Source: Roseovarius autotrophicus
Lineage (GTDB): Bacteria > Pseudomonadota > Alphaproteobacteria > Rhodobacterales > Rhodobacteraceae
Length of the DNA stretch: 64,000 nucleotides
Assembly: GCF_018069895.1 (NCBI RefSeq)
Contig: NZ_JAGQDH010000002.1
Location: forward strand, 124,001-188,000
Direction: 5' to 3'
In this document: one piece after another, positions 18,505 to 26,046 of the stretch
How positions within the stretch are numbered: position 1 is the stretch's first letter
Layout: every line of letters begins with the position of its first letter
Notes under the pieces: model-generated
Told to the model about the DNA's origin: nothing
Seen by the model: the letters and a program-made list of their open reading frames with translations, nothing else
Databases searched by the model: none
Translations under genes and position numbers: made by a program

Positions 18505-18529
18505 CGGTTATTTTTCGTCAAACATATCG
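18505..18529 (-). promoter_or_regulatory. Possible degenerate Mo-box upstream of modA
   Basis: Half-sites CGATAT and ATAACCG (minus strand) are separated by 12 bases just before modA. They resemble the inverted CG-TATA type operators of ModE proteins, but one half is imperfect. Location in the modE-modA gap makes it worth listing. Confidence 0.3.
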
Positions 18530-18555
18530 CAGAGCGCCACGCCTCAGGGCAAGCG

Positions 18556-18939
18556 TTATTTTCCCTCGGGAATATCCCTCAGCAAGGCCCGCAACGCCGT
18601 AACGCCGGATGCCCCGGCACCGGCGGCTTCGGCCTCGATCGCGCGATAAAGCCCCAGAACCTTGCGCCCCATATCGGTCAGCACCGCGCCCCCGCCCCCC
18701 GGCCCGCCGCGCGTGCGCTCGACGAGCGGCGCGCGGAACATCGCGTTGAGTGTCCCGATCAATTCCCAGGCGCGCTTGTAGCTCATGCCCATCTCGCGCC
18801 CCGCCGCGGCGATAGAGCCGCAGCGCGCAATCCGGTCCAGCAGATCCGCCTTGCCCGGTCCGATCATTCCGCCCCCGTCAAAGACGATGCGGATGCGCAA
18901 CCGGGCGCCTGTTTCCTCGTGCTCCATGGCGCGCATCAT
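18556..18939 (-). CDS. ModE-type winged-helix regulator, DNA-binding domain only
   Basis: About 127 residues containing the ModE/LysR-type N-terminal winged helix: LRIRIVFDGGGMIGPGKADLLDRIARCGSIAAAGREMGMSYKRAW is the recognisable span, followed by the wing FRAPLVERTRGGPGGGGAVLTDMGRKVLGLYRAIE. ModE uses this domain to repress molybdate-uptake genes. The C-terminal di-Mop domain that binds molybdate is absent, because the frame ends after a short Ala/Gly-rich tail. It sits upstream of modABC on the same strand, 60 bases from modA. Several in-frame ATGs exist (18984, 18939, 18936, 18927); 18939 keeps a partial GGGAC upstream and avoids overlap with dinB. Confidence 0.78.
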   Translation of the reverse strand: MMRAMEHEETGARLRIRIVFDGGGMIGPGKADLLDRIARCGSIAAAGREMGMSYKRAWELIGTLNAMFRAPLVERTRGGPGGGGAVLTDMGRKVLGLYRAIEAEAAGAGASGVTALRALLRDIPEGK

Positions 18940-19021
18940 CGGCGCGCGTCCCGCCTCGCGCAAGCGGATTTGACCGCGCGCCATTCCCCGCCCGCCCGCG
19001 ATGCGATAGACTGTGCCCACC

Positions 19022-20275
19022 ATGCCCAGCCTCTGCCGCGATTGCCTGCACATGTTCGAGCGCGCCCCGCGCTGCCCCGCCTGCGGCAGCCCGCGAATCG
19101 TGGCCCATCCCGAACTGTGGGATCTTTCCATCGCGCATATGGATTGCGACGCCTTCTATGCCAGCGTCGAGAAGCGCGACAATCCCGCGCTTGCCACGCG
19201 CCCGGTGATCATCGGCGGCGGGCGGCGCGGTGTGGTTTCGACCGCGTGCTATATCGCGCGCATCCGGGGCGTGCGCTCGGCCATGCCGATGTTTCAGGCG
19301 CTGCGGCTCTGTCCCGAGGCCGAGGTGATCCGCCCCCGCATGGCCGTTTACGCAGAAGCCTCGCGGGCCATCCGCGCGATGATGCTCGATCTCACTCCGG
19401 CGGTCGAGCCGCTCTCGCTTGATGAGGCGTTTCTCGATCTCTCGGGCACGGCGCGGCTCCATGGTGCGCCGCCTGCGGTGGTGCTCGCGGGGCTGGTGCG
19501 GCGGATGCGGCACGAGCTTGGTCTCACCGGCTCCATCGGCCTCAGCCACAACAAGTTCCTGGCCAAGATCGCCTCTGACCTCGACAAGCCGCACGGGTTT
19601 TCGGTGATCGGTCGCGCCGAGACCGCCGATTTCCTGCGCGACCGCCCGGTCAGCCTGATCTGGGGCGTGGGCCAATCGACGCTGGCGGCCCTGCACGGCG
19701 CGGGCATCCGCAGCTTTGCCGACCTGCTACGGTGGGAGCGCACGGATCTCGTGGCGCGCTTCGGCGCCATGGGCGAGCGGCTCTGGCACCTCGCGCGCGG
19801 GCAGGACCGCCGCCGCATCTGCGCCAATGCCCCGGTCAAGTCGATCTCGAACGAGACAACCTTCGCCGAGGATATCGCCGATCCCGACCTGCTCGACGGG
19901 CATCTCTGGCGGCTCTCGGAAAAGGTGGCCGACCGCGCCAAGGCGCGCGCGCTTGCCGGTCGCGTGGTCACGCTCAAGCTCAAGCGCGCCGATCACGGGC
20001 AGCTCACCCGCCGACACGCGCTGCGCGAGCCCACGCAGCTCGCAGACACGCTCTATCGCGCGGCGCGGGCGCTCATGGGTCAGGCCCCGCAGGGCACCGC
20101 CTGGCGGCTTCTCGGCGTGGGGTTGTCGGACCTGATGCCAGAGGCAGGGGCAGACCGGGCTGGCGACCTGCTTGACCCGCAAGCCCCCCGCCGCGCCGAG
20201 GCCGAGCGCGCGGCAGACCGTATCCGCGCGCGCTTTGGCCCCGACGCGATCCTCAAGGGGCGGGCGCTGCGATAG
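19022..20275 (+). CDS. dinB: DNA polymerase IV (Y family) with N-terminal zinc ribbon
   Basis: 417 residues. The palm begins with AHMDCDAFYASVE (first catalytic Asp) and the second acidic pair is in SLDEAFLDLSG. The finger segment is GVVSTACYIARIRGVRSAMPM, then a helix-hairpin-helix thumb (IWGVGQSTLAALHGAGI) and a little-finger domain (KSISNETTFAEDI onward). An extra N-terminal module of about 35 residues holds two CxxC pairs (CRDC and CPAC), a likely zinc ribbon. Pol IV copies damaged templates with low fidelity. ATG at 19022 is preferred over the GTG at 19013. It diverges from the modE-like gene and converges with the next gene with two bases between stops. Confidence 0.93.
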   Translation: MPSLCRDCLHMFERAPRCPACGSPRIVAHPELWDLSIAHMDCDAFYASVEKRDNPALATRPVIIGGGRRGVVSTACYIARIRGVRSAMPMFQALRLCPEAEVIRPRMAVYAEASRAIRAMMLDLTPAVEPLSLDEAFLDLSGTARLHGAPPAVVLAGLVRRMRHELGLTGSIGLSHNKFLAKIASDLDKPHGFSVIGRAETADFLRDRPVSLIWGVGQSTLAALHGAGIRSFADLLRWERTDLVARFGAMGERLWHLARGQDRRRICANAPVKSISNETTFAEDIADPDLLDGHLWRLSEKVADRAKARALAGRVVTLKLKRADHGQLTRRHALREPTQLADTLYRAARALMGQAPQGTAWRLLGVGLSDLMPEAGADRAGDLLDPQAPRRAEAERAADRIRARFGPDAILKGRALR

Positions 20276-20277
20276 GG

Positions 20278-21141
20278 CTACTCCGCGGCGAGGGGCATCG
20301 GCTCGGCGCGGCCGATCGCGGCAATCTCCACGATCACGTCGTGCATGAGGCGCCGGAACGCCTCGAAATTCCCGTTGGGGCGGATCAGGCGCTCGTTCAT
20401 GTAGAGCGCGCGGTCGATCTCGATCTGGACTGCGTGTCGGCCACGACCGGGCCGACCGTAGGCCTGTGTGACATAAGCACCGGCAAAGGGGGTGTTGCGC
20501 GCCACCACAAGCCCCGCCGCGACAAAGGCCCCCTCGATCCGGTCAACAATCGCGGAGTCGGCAGCGGCGCCAAAGCGGTCGCCCAGAACGATCTCGGGGC
20601 GGCGCATGCCACGCCGGGCGACCGAGTCCATCGCCTCATGCGGCATCGAATGGCAGTCGATCAGGATGGTCTGGCCGAACATCAGGTGCGCCTGGTCAAG
20701 CTGACCCTGCAACGCCTCGTGATAAGGCCGCCAATAGGTGTCGATGCGCTCGCGCGCCTCTGCCAGAGTGATCTTGCCCGCGTAGATCGCCTTGCCGTTG
20801 GCCACCACGCGCGGGATCACCCCCAGACCTGACGCCACGCGCGGATTATGGCCCTGACGGTTGACCCCGTCGATCAGCGCCGGATCAAGCTCGTCGGCGC
20901 TGCGGTTCAGATCGACGAAGGCGCGTGGCGCACCCGCCTTGAGAAACGGCGCACCCGCATTCGGGGCGCTGTCGAACAGTTGATCTACAAAGGCATCCTC
21001 CGAGGAGCGCACGGCAAGTTCGTCGAGCGCGGTGCGCCGCAGGAAGGACCAGGGGTAATCCCGCCCGCTGTGGGGCGAGGCAAAGACCACCGACGTGGTT
21101 CGTCTTTCTGGATGGCTCAGGGTATAGGCGGCCTTGGGCAT
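20278..21141 (-). CDS. N-formylglutamate amidohydrolase family protein
   Basis: 287 residues of the FGase (HutG-type) family. Visible blocks are VFASPHSGRDYP, AFVDLNRSADELDP, ILIDCHSMPHEAM (metal-binding His/Asp candidates) and RHAVQIEIDRALYMNE. The family hydrolyses N-formyl-glutamate to formate and glutamate in histidine breakdown, or related N-formyl amides. No other hut gene is nearby, so the substrate may differ. The ATG at 21141 has GGAG eight bases upstream; earlier Met codons at 21159-21165 lie before the ribosome-binding site. Confidence 0.85.
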   Translation of the reverse strand: MPKAAYTLSHPERRTTSVVFASPHSGRDYPWSFLRRTALDELAVRSSEDAFVDQLFDSAPNAGAPFLKAGAPRAFVDLNRSADELDPALIDGVNRQGHNPRVASGLGVIPRVVANGKAIYAGKITLAEARERIDTYWRPYHEALQGQLDQAHLMFGQTILIDCHSMPHEAMDSVARRGMRRPEIVLGDRFGAAADSAIVDRIEGAFVAAGLVVARNTPFAGAYVTQAYGRPGRGRHAVQIEIDRALYMNERLIRPNGNFEAFRRLMHDVIVEIAAIGRAEPMPLAAE

Positions 21142-21192
21142 CTCAGCACTCCTCGTCATCATCATAGAGCGAAAACGCCGTGCTAAAAGCCC

Positions 21193-21221
21193 TTGATCCC
21201 CTTTCCGACTCCTTTTATAGA
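21193..21221 (+). promoter_or_regulatory. Sigma-70 promoter for tRNA-Val / rpmJ
   Basis: TTGATC and TATAGA are separated by exactly 17 bases, ending 61 bases before the tRNA. The match to the housekeeping consensus is the best on this strand in the gap. Confidence 0.6.
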
Positions 21222-21282
21222 CCGCCAGACCGGCGCGGATTTCCGCGCCCCTCTTTGTTAAAGGGGGGCAGGGGCCAGGCCA

Positions 21283-21357
21283 GGGCGATTAGCTCAGTGG
21301 TAGAGCACTTCGTTGACATCGAAGGGGTCACAAGTTCGAACCTTGTATCGCCCACCA
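21283..21357 (+). tRNA. tRNA-Val (anticodon GAC)
   Basis: A 75-base cloverleaf. The acceptor stem GGGCGAT pairs with ATCGCCC. The D-loop reads TAGCTCAGTGGTAGAGCA, the anticodon stem CTTCG/CGAAG encloses the loop TTGACAT with anticodon GAC, and the T-arm contains the canonical GTTCGAA. The terminal CCA is encoded. It decodes GUC and GUU. It lies 81 bases before rpmJ, in the same direction. Confidence 0.97.
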
Positions 21358-21438
21358 TGAATTCCCGTTGCGTGCCAGCCATGCAGCACCCGTAACCAGA
21401 AAGGCGCCGGCGCGCGCCGCGACAGACAGGAGACGACC

Positions 21439-21564
21439 ATGAAGGTTCGCAATTCGCTGCGTTCGCTGAAGAACCGGCACCGCGATTGCCGTGTCGTGCG
21501 CCGCAAGGGCCGCGTTTACGTGATCAACAAGACCCAGCGCAAGTTCAAGGCCCGTCAGGGCTGA
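21439..21564 (+). CDS. rpmJ: 50S ribosomal protein L36, zinc-free type
   Basis: A 41-residue basic protein beginning [17 protein letters not shown] and ending QRKFKARQG. The L36 core ([40 protein letters not shown] pattern) is clear. Only one of the four zinc ligands of the classical form remains (Cys 17), so this is the C-minus type that needs no zinc. It is part of the large ribosomal subunit, binding 23S rRNA. A good AGGAGACGACC Shine-Dalgarno precedes the ATG. A strong terminator follows. Confidence 0.95.
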   Translation: MKVRNSLRSLKNRHRDCRVVRRKGRVYVINKTQRKFKARQG

Positions 21565-21600
21565 GCGGCGCTCGGCCCTGACGGGCCGTCAAGACGCAAA

Positions 21601-21631
21601 AGGCGCGGCCCGAGGGGGCCGCGCCTTTTTT
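21601..21631 (+). terminator. Rho-independent terminator after rpmJ
   Basis: Perfect ten-base arms AGGCGCGGCC / GGCCGCGCCT with a six-base loop, followed by six T. An A run precedes the stem, so it may also stop transcripts arriving from the opposite strand, where the AAA+ ATPase gene ends at 21676. Confidence 0.85.
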
Positions 21632-21675
21632 GCATGTCGTGCGCGCAGGGTCAGGGCCTTGACCCTGGCCAGCCG

Positions 21676-22986
21676 TCACTTCACTATCACCTCGTCCTTG
21701 ACGAACATGTTGGCCCAGGCGCGGTCGATCAGGTCAGGGGTCATCTGATAGGGGATGCCCTCGAATTCGCAGATAGCGATCATCTGGTCGATGAGGAATA
21801 CCGGCTGATAGTTCGCGTAGACATTGTCGATCGTGGGATACTTCGTCTTGATGAGATGAACCAGCGCCGCCTCGTCGAGCGGCATGCCTTTCTTGCGGGC
21901 AACCATGGCAAAGATCTTGAGGAAATCGGCCTGGCTTGGCCCGTCGATCTTGATCTTGAAGAAGATCCGGCGCAGCGCGGCCTTGTCGAAGATCTCGTTG
22001 GGATGGAAGTTGGTGGAGAAGATCACCAGCGTATCGAACGGCACTTCGAATTTCTCGCCCGATTGCAGGGCGAGGATGTCCTTGGATTCTTCCAGTGGCA
22101 CGATCCAGCGGTTGACCAGCGATTGCGGCGGTTCCTTCTGGCGACCAAGGTCGTCAACGATGAAGATACCGCCGGTGGATTTGAGTTGCAGCGGCGCCTG
22201 ATAGGTGCGCGCGGTGGGATTGTAGACCAGATCGAGCATTTCGAGCGAAAGTTCACCCCCGGTGATCACCGTGGGCCGCTCGCAGCGGACATAGCGGGCG
22301 TCAAAGGTGCGCCTGCGGCGCAGCGAAGTGGGGTCGTCCTCTTCCACCTCGGCGGCGGAATGCACGATCGGGTCATAGACCGTGATCACCTGACCCGCAT
22401 ATTCGATGGCGCGGGGCACAAAGATCTTGTCGCCCATGGCGTCGCGGATGCCGTTCGAGATCGAGGATTTGCCGTTGCCGGGCGGGCCATACATCAGGAT
22501 CGAGCGGCCCGCGCTGACGGCGGGGCCAAGGTGATCGAGCAATGACGGTGGCAGCACAAGATGGCCCATGGCAGAGGTCAGTTGCTCGCGCGTGATCTGG
22601 ATATTGCGGATCGACTGGCGTTTGACCTGCTCGCGGTAGACGTCGAGCGGCACCGGCATGGCGCCGAAATACTCCGACTGGCTGAGCGCGTCGAGCGCGC
22701 GGCTCTTGCCGGCATCGGTCAACTGAAAGCCCATCTCGCCGCCCGAATTGGCGTGCAGCGTGCCGGTCGCCTCGATCAGCTTCTGGCTGCGGCCGAGATC
22801 GACCAGTTCCTGCGTGACCGCCCGCGGCAGGCAGATGGCCGCGGCAATATCGCCCACCAGATCGAGATTCTTGCGGAACATCGTCTTGAGTAGGATATCG
22901 CGCATCATCACGACGGGAAGACGCATCTCCTCGATGCGGTTTGGCGGCGGCGGCGGCTGCACGCCGGGATGTGTCTGCATGTTCAT
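21676..22986 (-). CDS. AAA+ ATPase beside the tad/cpa pilus locus
   Basis: 436 residues. After a Pro-rich start, residues 20-120 form a helical, winged-helix-like region (LVGDIAAAICLPRAVTQELVDLGR; MGFQLTDAGKSRAL). The AAA+ module starts near 130: Walker A LMYGPPGNGKSS (about 165-175), Walker B GIFIVDDLGRQ, a sensor-1-like asparagine in VIFSTNFHPNE and an arginine-rich segment AALRRIFFKIKI. It resembles MoxR/RuvB-like remodelling ATPases. It is the last minus-strand gene of the pilus cluster, 90 bases after cpaA. A role in pilus assembly or quality control is an inference from position. The start at 22986 is chosen over a GTG at 23016. Confidence 0.7.
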   Translation of the reverse strand: MNMQTHPGVQPPPPPNRIEEMRLPVVMMRDILLKTMFRKNLDLVGDIAAAICLPRAVTQELVDLGRSQKLIEATGTLHANSGGEMGFQLTDAGKSRALDALSQSEYFGAMPVPLDVYREQVKRQSIRNIQITREQLTSAMGHLVLPPSLLDHLGPAVSAGRSILMYGPPGNGKSSISNGIRDAMGDKIFVPRAIEYAGQVITVYDPIVHSAAEVEEDDPTSLRRRRTFDARYVRCERPTVITGGELSLEMLDLVYNPTARTYQAPLQLKSTGGIFIVDDLGRQKEPPQSLVNRWIVPLEESKDILALQSGEKFEVPFDTLVIFSTNFHPNEIFDKAALRRIFFKIKIDGPSQADFLKIFAMVARKKGMPLDEAALVHLIKTKYPTIDNVYANYQPVFLIDQMIAICEFEGIPYQMTPDLIDRAWANMFVKDEVIVK

Positions 22987-23023
22987 GGTTACGGCTTTGC
23001 CCTCACGTTCCGTCACCGGATCA

Positions 23024-23063
23024 TGCCCGTCAATGGTGCAGAAATTGTGGTGCGTGACGGGCA
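23024..23063. repeat. Inverted repeat between cpaA and the AAA+ ATPase gene
   Basis: Nine-base perfect arms (TGCCCGTCA / TGACGGGCA) enclose 22 bases in the 90-base gap. It could be an operator for the ATPase gene or the hairpin ending the cpa transcript; there is no T run. Confidence 0.4.
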
Positions 23064-23076
23064 GCTTCGCGGCAGA

Positions 23077-23577
23077 TCAGGCGCCATGCAGGCTTGCCAG
23101 CGCAAGATAGAGCGCCAGCGTCGGGCCAAGAGCGAGCCCCATCGGAAACTTGCGCCCCGCCTCCCAGCTTGTCCAGCCGGGGGCAAGATTGCGCAGGGGC
23201 GTGGCGCGCGCAATCCGGTGGGTGGCGAAACTCGCGAGCAGCACCACCGCGAAAATGAGCGCCAGCGCAGTCGCGTCGCCGAATGCGACAAACGGCCCGG
23301 CGGCGGCGATGAACTTGGCGTCGCCCGCGCCCATCATGCCGGCGGCATTGGCCACGATCCCCGCCGCCAGCAGCACCGCCAGATGGGTGAGCCGCCAGCC
23401 GTAATCGGGCAGGGGCAGGACGATGGGGCCAATCACCAGATAGATGCCGACAAGGGCAAGAACGGCCTTGTTGGGAATCTTCATCGCGCGCAGATCGCTC
23501 CACGCCACCCAGAGGCAGACGGGCAGCACGAAAGGCAGAAACCAAAGCGCGGCCTGCGCGGACAACTCGAAATTCAT
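23077..23577 (-). CDS. cpaA: Prepilin peptidase CpaA/TadV
   Basis: 166 residues, a short type IV prepilin peptidase without the methylase domain. Five to six hydrophobic segments surround the two catalytic aspartates: SDLRAMKIPNK (first Asp, about residue 28) and the GxGD motif GAGDAKFIAA (second Asp, about 86). It removes the leader of the Flp pilin in the inner membrane. Six bases separate it from the upstream TPR lipoprotein gene. Confidence 0.94.
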   Translation of the reverse strand: MNFELSAQAALWFLPFVLPVCLWVAWSDLRAMKIPNKAVLALVGIYLVIGPIVLPLPDYGWRLTHLAVLLAAGIVANAAGMMGAGDAKFIAAAGPFVAFGDATALALIFAVVLLASFATHRIARATPLRNLAPGWTSWEAGRKFPMGLALGPTLALYLALASLHGA

Positions 23578-23583
23578 CTCGGC

Positions 23584-24438
23584 TCAGCCGGAATTCGCTT
23601 CAAGCGCGCGCAGGTTGCGGGCGGCTTCCTCGAAATGCTGAGGATGGGTCTCGACCGCCTCTTGCAGCAGGCCCTTGCCGATGGCCACGTCGCCCTGTTT
23701 CACCGCCGAAAGCGCCATGGTGTAAAGTAGTTGCGCGCGCTCTTCCTGACTGACGGGCAGGACGGGCAGGGCATAGTTGCGCTGTGCGCCGCGCGCCAGA
23801 ACGAGGTTGTTCTTGGCGGTGAAAAGCGCGGGATCGTGGCGCACGGCCTCGGCAAAGAGGCGCTCGGCCCCGGCATGGTCGCCGCGCGTCAGCTTGGAAA
23901 AGCCCCAGTTGTTGAGCACACTCCCGGGTTTGGTGGTCAGGCCCGCGGCGATCTCGTAAAAGCTGTCGGCGCGCTTCCAGTCCTGCTTGCTGTCCGCGAC
24001 CATCGCCTCGAGCCGGTAGCGGCGATAGGTCTCGTGGGTGGGGGGGATGGTGTTGAGAACTTCGCTGGCGCGAGTCCAGTCATTGTTGCGGATCAAGGCA
24101 TCGGCCAGCGACACGCGGTCCTCGTTGGTGGCGTCGGAGTGTTCGGTCACGTGCGTCCAGGCGGCGGCGGCCTCGGTCGGGCGCTTGGCGCGGACGAGCG
24201 ATTGGCCCAGCCCGCGCATCAGATCGATCCGGTCAGGGGCGGCGGCGGTGGCGCGCTGGAAATAGGCCACGGCCTCGGCGGGATCGGCGGCGCTGAGCAT
24301 GACGTCGTTCAGGCCGGTTTCGTCAACCACGTTGATATCGCGCAACGCACGATCGACCTTTTCACCGGATGATTGCGCACAGGCGCCAAGCGCAAGTGCG
24401 CCCGTCACGCACAGGGTCACAAGGATGGGGTGGCGCAT
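23584..24438 (-). CDS. tadD: TadD-like TPR lipoprotein
   Basis: 284 residues with a lipoprotein signal peptide (lipobox LGAC) followed by TPR repeats: AVAYFQRATAAAPDRIDLMRGLG, EAAAAWTHVTEH, NNWGFSKLTRGDHAGAERLFAEAV and a C-terminal repeat before ALEANSG. TadD family lipoproteins assist outer-membrane channel (RcpA/CpaC) assembly in tad systems. It lies between a second TPR lipoprotein gene and cpaA. Confidence 0.85.
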   Translation of the reverse strand: MRHPILVTLCVTGALALGACAQSSGEKVDRALRDINVVDETGLNDVMLSAADPAEAVAYFQRATAAAPDRIDLMRGLGQSLVRAKRPTEAAAAWTHVTEHSDATNEDRVSLADALIRNNDWTRASEVLNTIPPTHETYRRYRLEAMVADSKQDWKRADSFYEIAAGLTTKPGSVLNNWGFSKLTRGDHAGAERLFAEAVRHDPALFTAKNNLVLARGAQRNYALPVLPVSQEERAQLLYTMALSAVKQGDVAIGKGLLQEAVETHPQHFEEAARNLRALEANSG

Positions 24439-24467
24439 GCCTGCGTCCTTTTACTGTCTCTGCCTCT

Positions 24468-25028
24468 TCAGGGTATCGTGCGAAGCAGGTACTCGCCCCC
24501 GCCGCGCCGCACCACTTTGTATTGTTGGTTCACGTCTTCGACAGCGTCATCATAGACGGAAATTTCCGATTTTGCGAGTGCCAAACGAAGATTGTCGCGA
24601 ATCGCGTCGCTTTCGCCATTGTCGAGCGCATAGGCGCGGCGCAGCATCTGTTCGGCTTCGAGGTATTCGCCCTTTTCCATCAGCACCACGCCGAGATTAT
24701 TCCAGAACTCAGGCGTGGCATCCTCGGTCTCGATTGCGCGGCGCAGGAGTTTCTCGGCGGTGCCAAGACGGCCTAGGGCGAGATTGGCGCTGCCCAAACC
24801 GGCAAGCACATCGCCGGTCAAGCCCTGTTGCGCCGCAGCGCGGGAATAGGCACGTTGTGCGAGTTCATATTCGCCCGCATCCATCAGGCGATGCCCGACC
24901 ATAAGCGGGTCGACCGCCTCGGCGCCAGGCACCGGGCCGGGCGCGTATGGGCCCTGAGGCGGCGGTGCTCCGAAACAGCCCGCAAGCAACAGAATGCCCG
25001 ATAAAAGCCCCGCCCATCGTGCTGCCAT
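24468..25028 (-). CDS. Second small TPR lipoprotein in the tad locus
   Basis: 186 residues. A lipoprotein signal (LLLAGC) is followed by a Pro/Gly-rich linker (about 22-38) and two to three TPR units: AGEYELAQRAYSRAAAQQG, GLGSANLALGRLGTAEKLLRRAIE and NNLGVVLMEKGEYLEAEQMLRRAYAL. The tail ends in YKVVRRGGGEYLLRTIP. It lies 13 bases after tadC and 29 before tadD. It may be a second pilotin-like factor for the pilus channel (inference). Confidence 0.8.
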   Translation of the reverse strand: MAARWAGLLSGILLLAGCFGAPPPQGPYAPGPVPGAEAVDPLMVGHRLMDAGEYELAQRAYSRAAAQQGLTGDVLAGLGSANLALGRLGTAEKLLRRAIETEDATPEFWNNLGVVLMEKGEYLEAEQMLRRAYALDNGESDAIRDNLRLALAKSEISVYDDAVEDVNQQYKVVRRGGGEYLLRTIP

Positions 25029-25041
25029 GGCGCTCCGTCAC

Positions 25042-26037
25042 CTATTTTGACATGGCCATCAGCTCCATGATTCCCAGAACCGAGGGTCCGACCAGAATGA
25101 TCAACAACGGCGGCACTGTAAGCATCATCGTGGCCAGTGTCATCTTGGTCGGCAGCTTGTTGGCCTTTTCCTCTGCGCGCATGACACGTTTGTCACGCAT
25201 CTCGCCGGCATAGACCCGCAGCGCCTCGCCGATGGACGTGCCGAAGGTCTGTGACTGGATGAGAACGGTCACAAAGCTGGAAATGTCCTGCACGCCGCAA
25301 CGCTCGCCCATCTCGTTGAGAACCGAGGCCTTGTCGCGGCCGGCCTTGACCTGCAACGCAACGATTTCATACTCCTCGGCCAGCGCGGGATAGGAGGCGT
25401 GGATTTCCTTTGCGACACGGATGATCGCCTGATCAAGCGACTGACCCGCCTCGATGCAGACCAGCATCATGTCGAGACTGTCCGGAAAGCCGTCCTGAAT
25501 TTCCTGCTGCCGGGTCTGCTGACGCTTGGTGACCCAGTATTTCGGCGTCATGTAGCCGACGATGCCGGGCGCGAGGATATAGAGCAGGGTTTCGTTGATC
25601 GAGGTCTCCTGTCCGGCCTTGAAAAGCAGGAAATATAGAAGCCCAAGCGCAAGCATGCCAAGCGCAAGCCCCATCTGCGCGGCGTGAAAGTAGCGAACCG
25701 CATCACGATGGCGATAGCCCGCCTGCATCAGCTTCAGGCGGATCTCGCTGAGCTGTTTCTTGTCCTGCGGTTCAAGAAAGCTCGCGTATTTGTCGAGCCT
25801 CTTGTTCTTGCTTCCGGCGCGCAGAGAGCTGGTCTTCTTGCCGACTGTTCCGGCGGCGGCACCGCGGCCGCCGCTCGCGCCCTGCTTGAGACGGTCGAGC
25901 GGGTCCGGCTTGTGCACGAACATCAGCGTGACTGTCCCGAGCACCATCACAAGCCCAAGCCCGCCGATGGCAAGCAGAGGGCCGAACGGGCCGAGCGTGT
26001 TGGTCAGAAAGGTCTGGATCGTCGCGGCGAGGGGCAT
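25042..26037 (-). CDS. tadC: Tad pilus inner-membrane platform protein TadC
   Basis: 331 residues of the GspF/TadC family. Membrane segments are seen near residues 18-40, 118-140, 147-165 and at the C-terminus (MTLATMMLTVPPLLIILVGPSV). The conserved GspF box is FPDSLDMMLVCIEAGQSLDQAIIRVAKEI. With TadB it forms the platform on which the TadA ATPase acts. A basic segment (about 65-85, KKTSSLRAGSKNKRLDKY) lies in the cytoplasm. Nine bases separate it from tadB. Confidence 0.93.
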   Translation of the reverse strand: MPLAATIQTFLTNTLGPFGPLLAIGGLGLVMVLGTVTLMFVHKPDPLDRLKQGASGGRGAAAGTVGKKTSSLRAGSKNKRLDKYASFLEPQDKKQLSEIRLKLMQAGYRHRDAVRYFHAAQMGLALGMLALGLLYFLLFKAGQETSINETLLYILAPGIVGYMTPKYWVTKRQQTRQQEIQDGFPDSLDMMLVCIEAGQSLDQAIIRVAKEIHASYPALAEEYEIVALQVKAGRDKASVLNEMGERCGVQDISSFVTVLIQSQTFGTSIGEALRVYAGEMRDKRVMRAEEKANKLPTKMTLATMMLTVPPLLIILVGPSVLGIMELMAMSK

Positions 26038-26046
26038 GGCGGGTCC

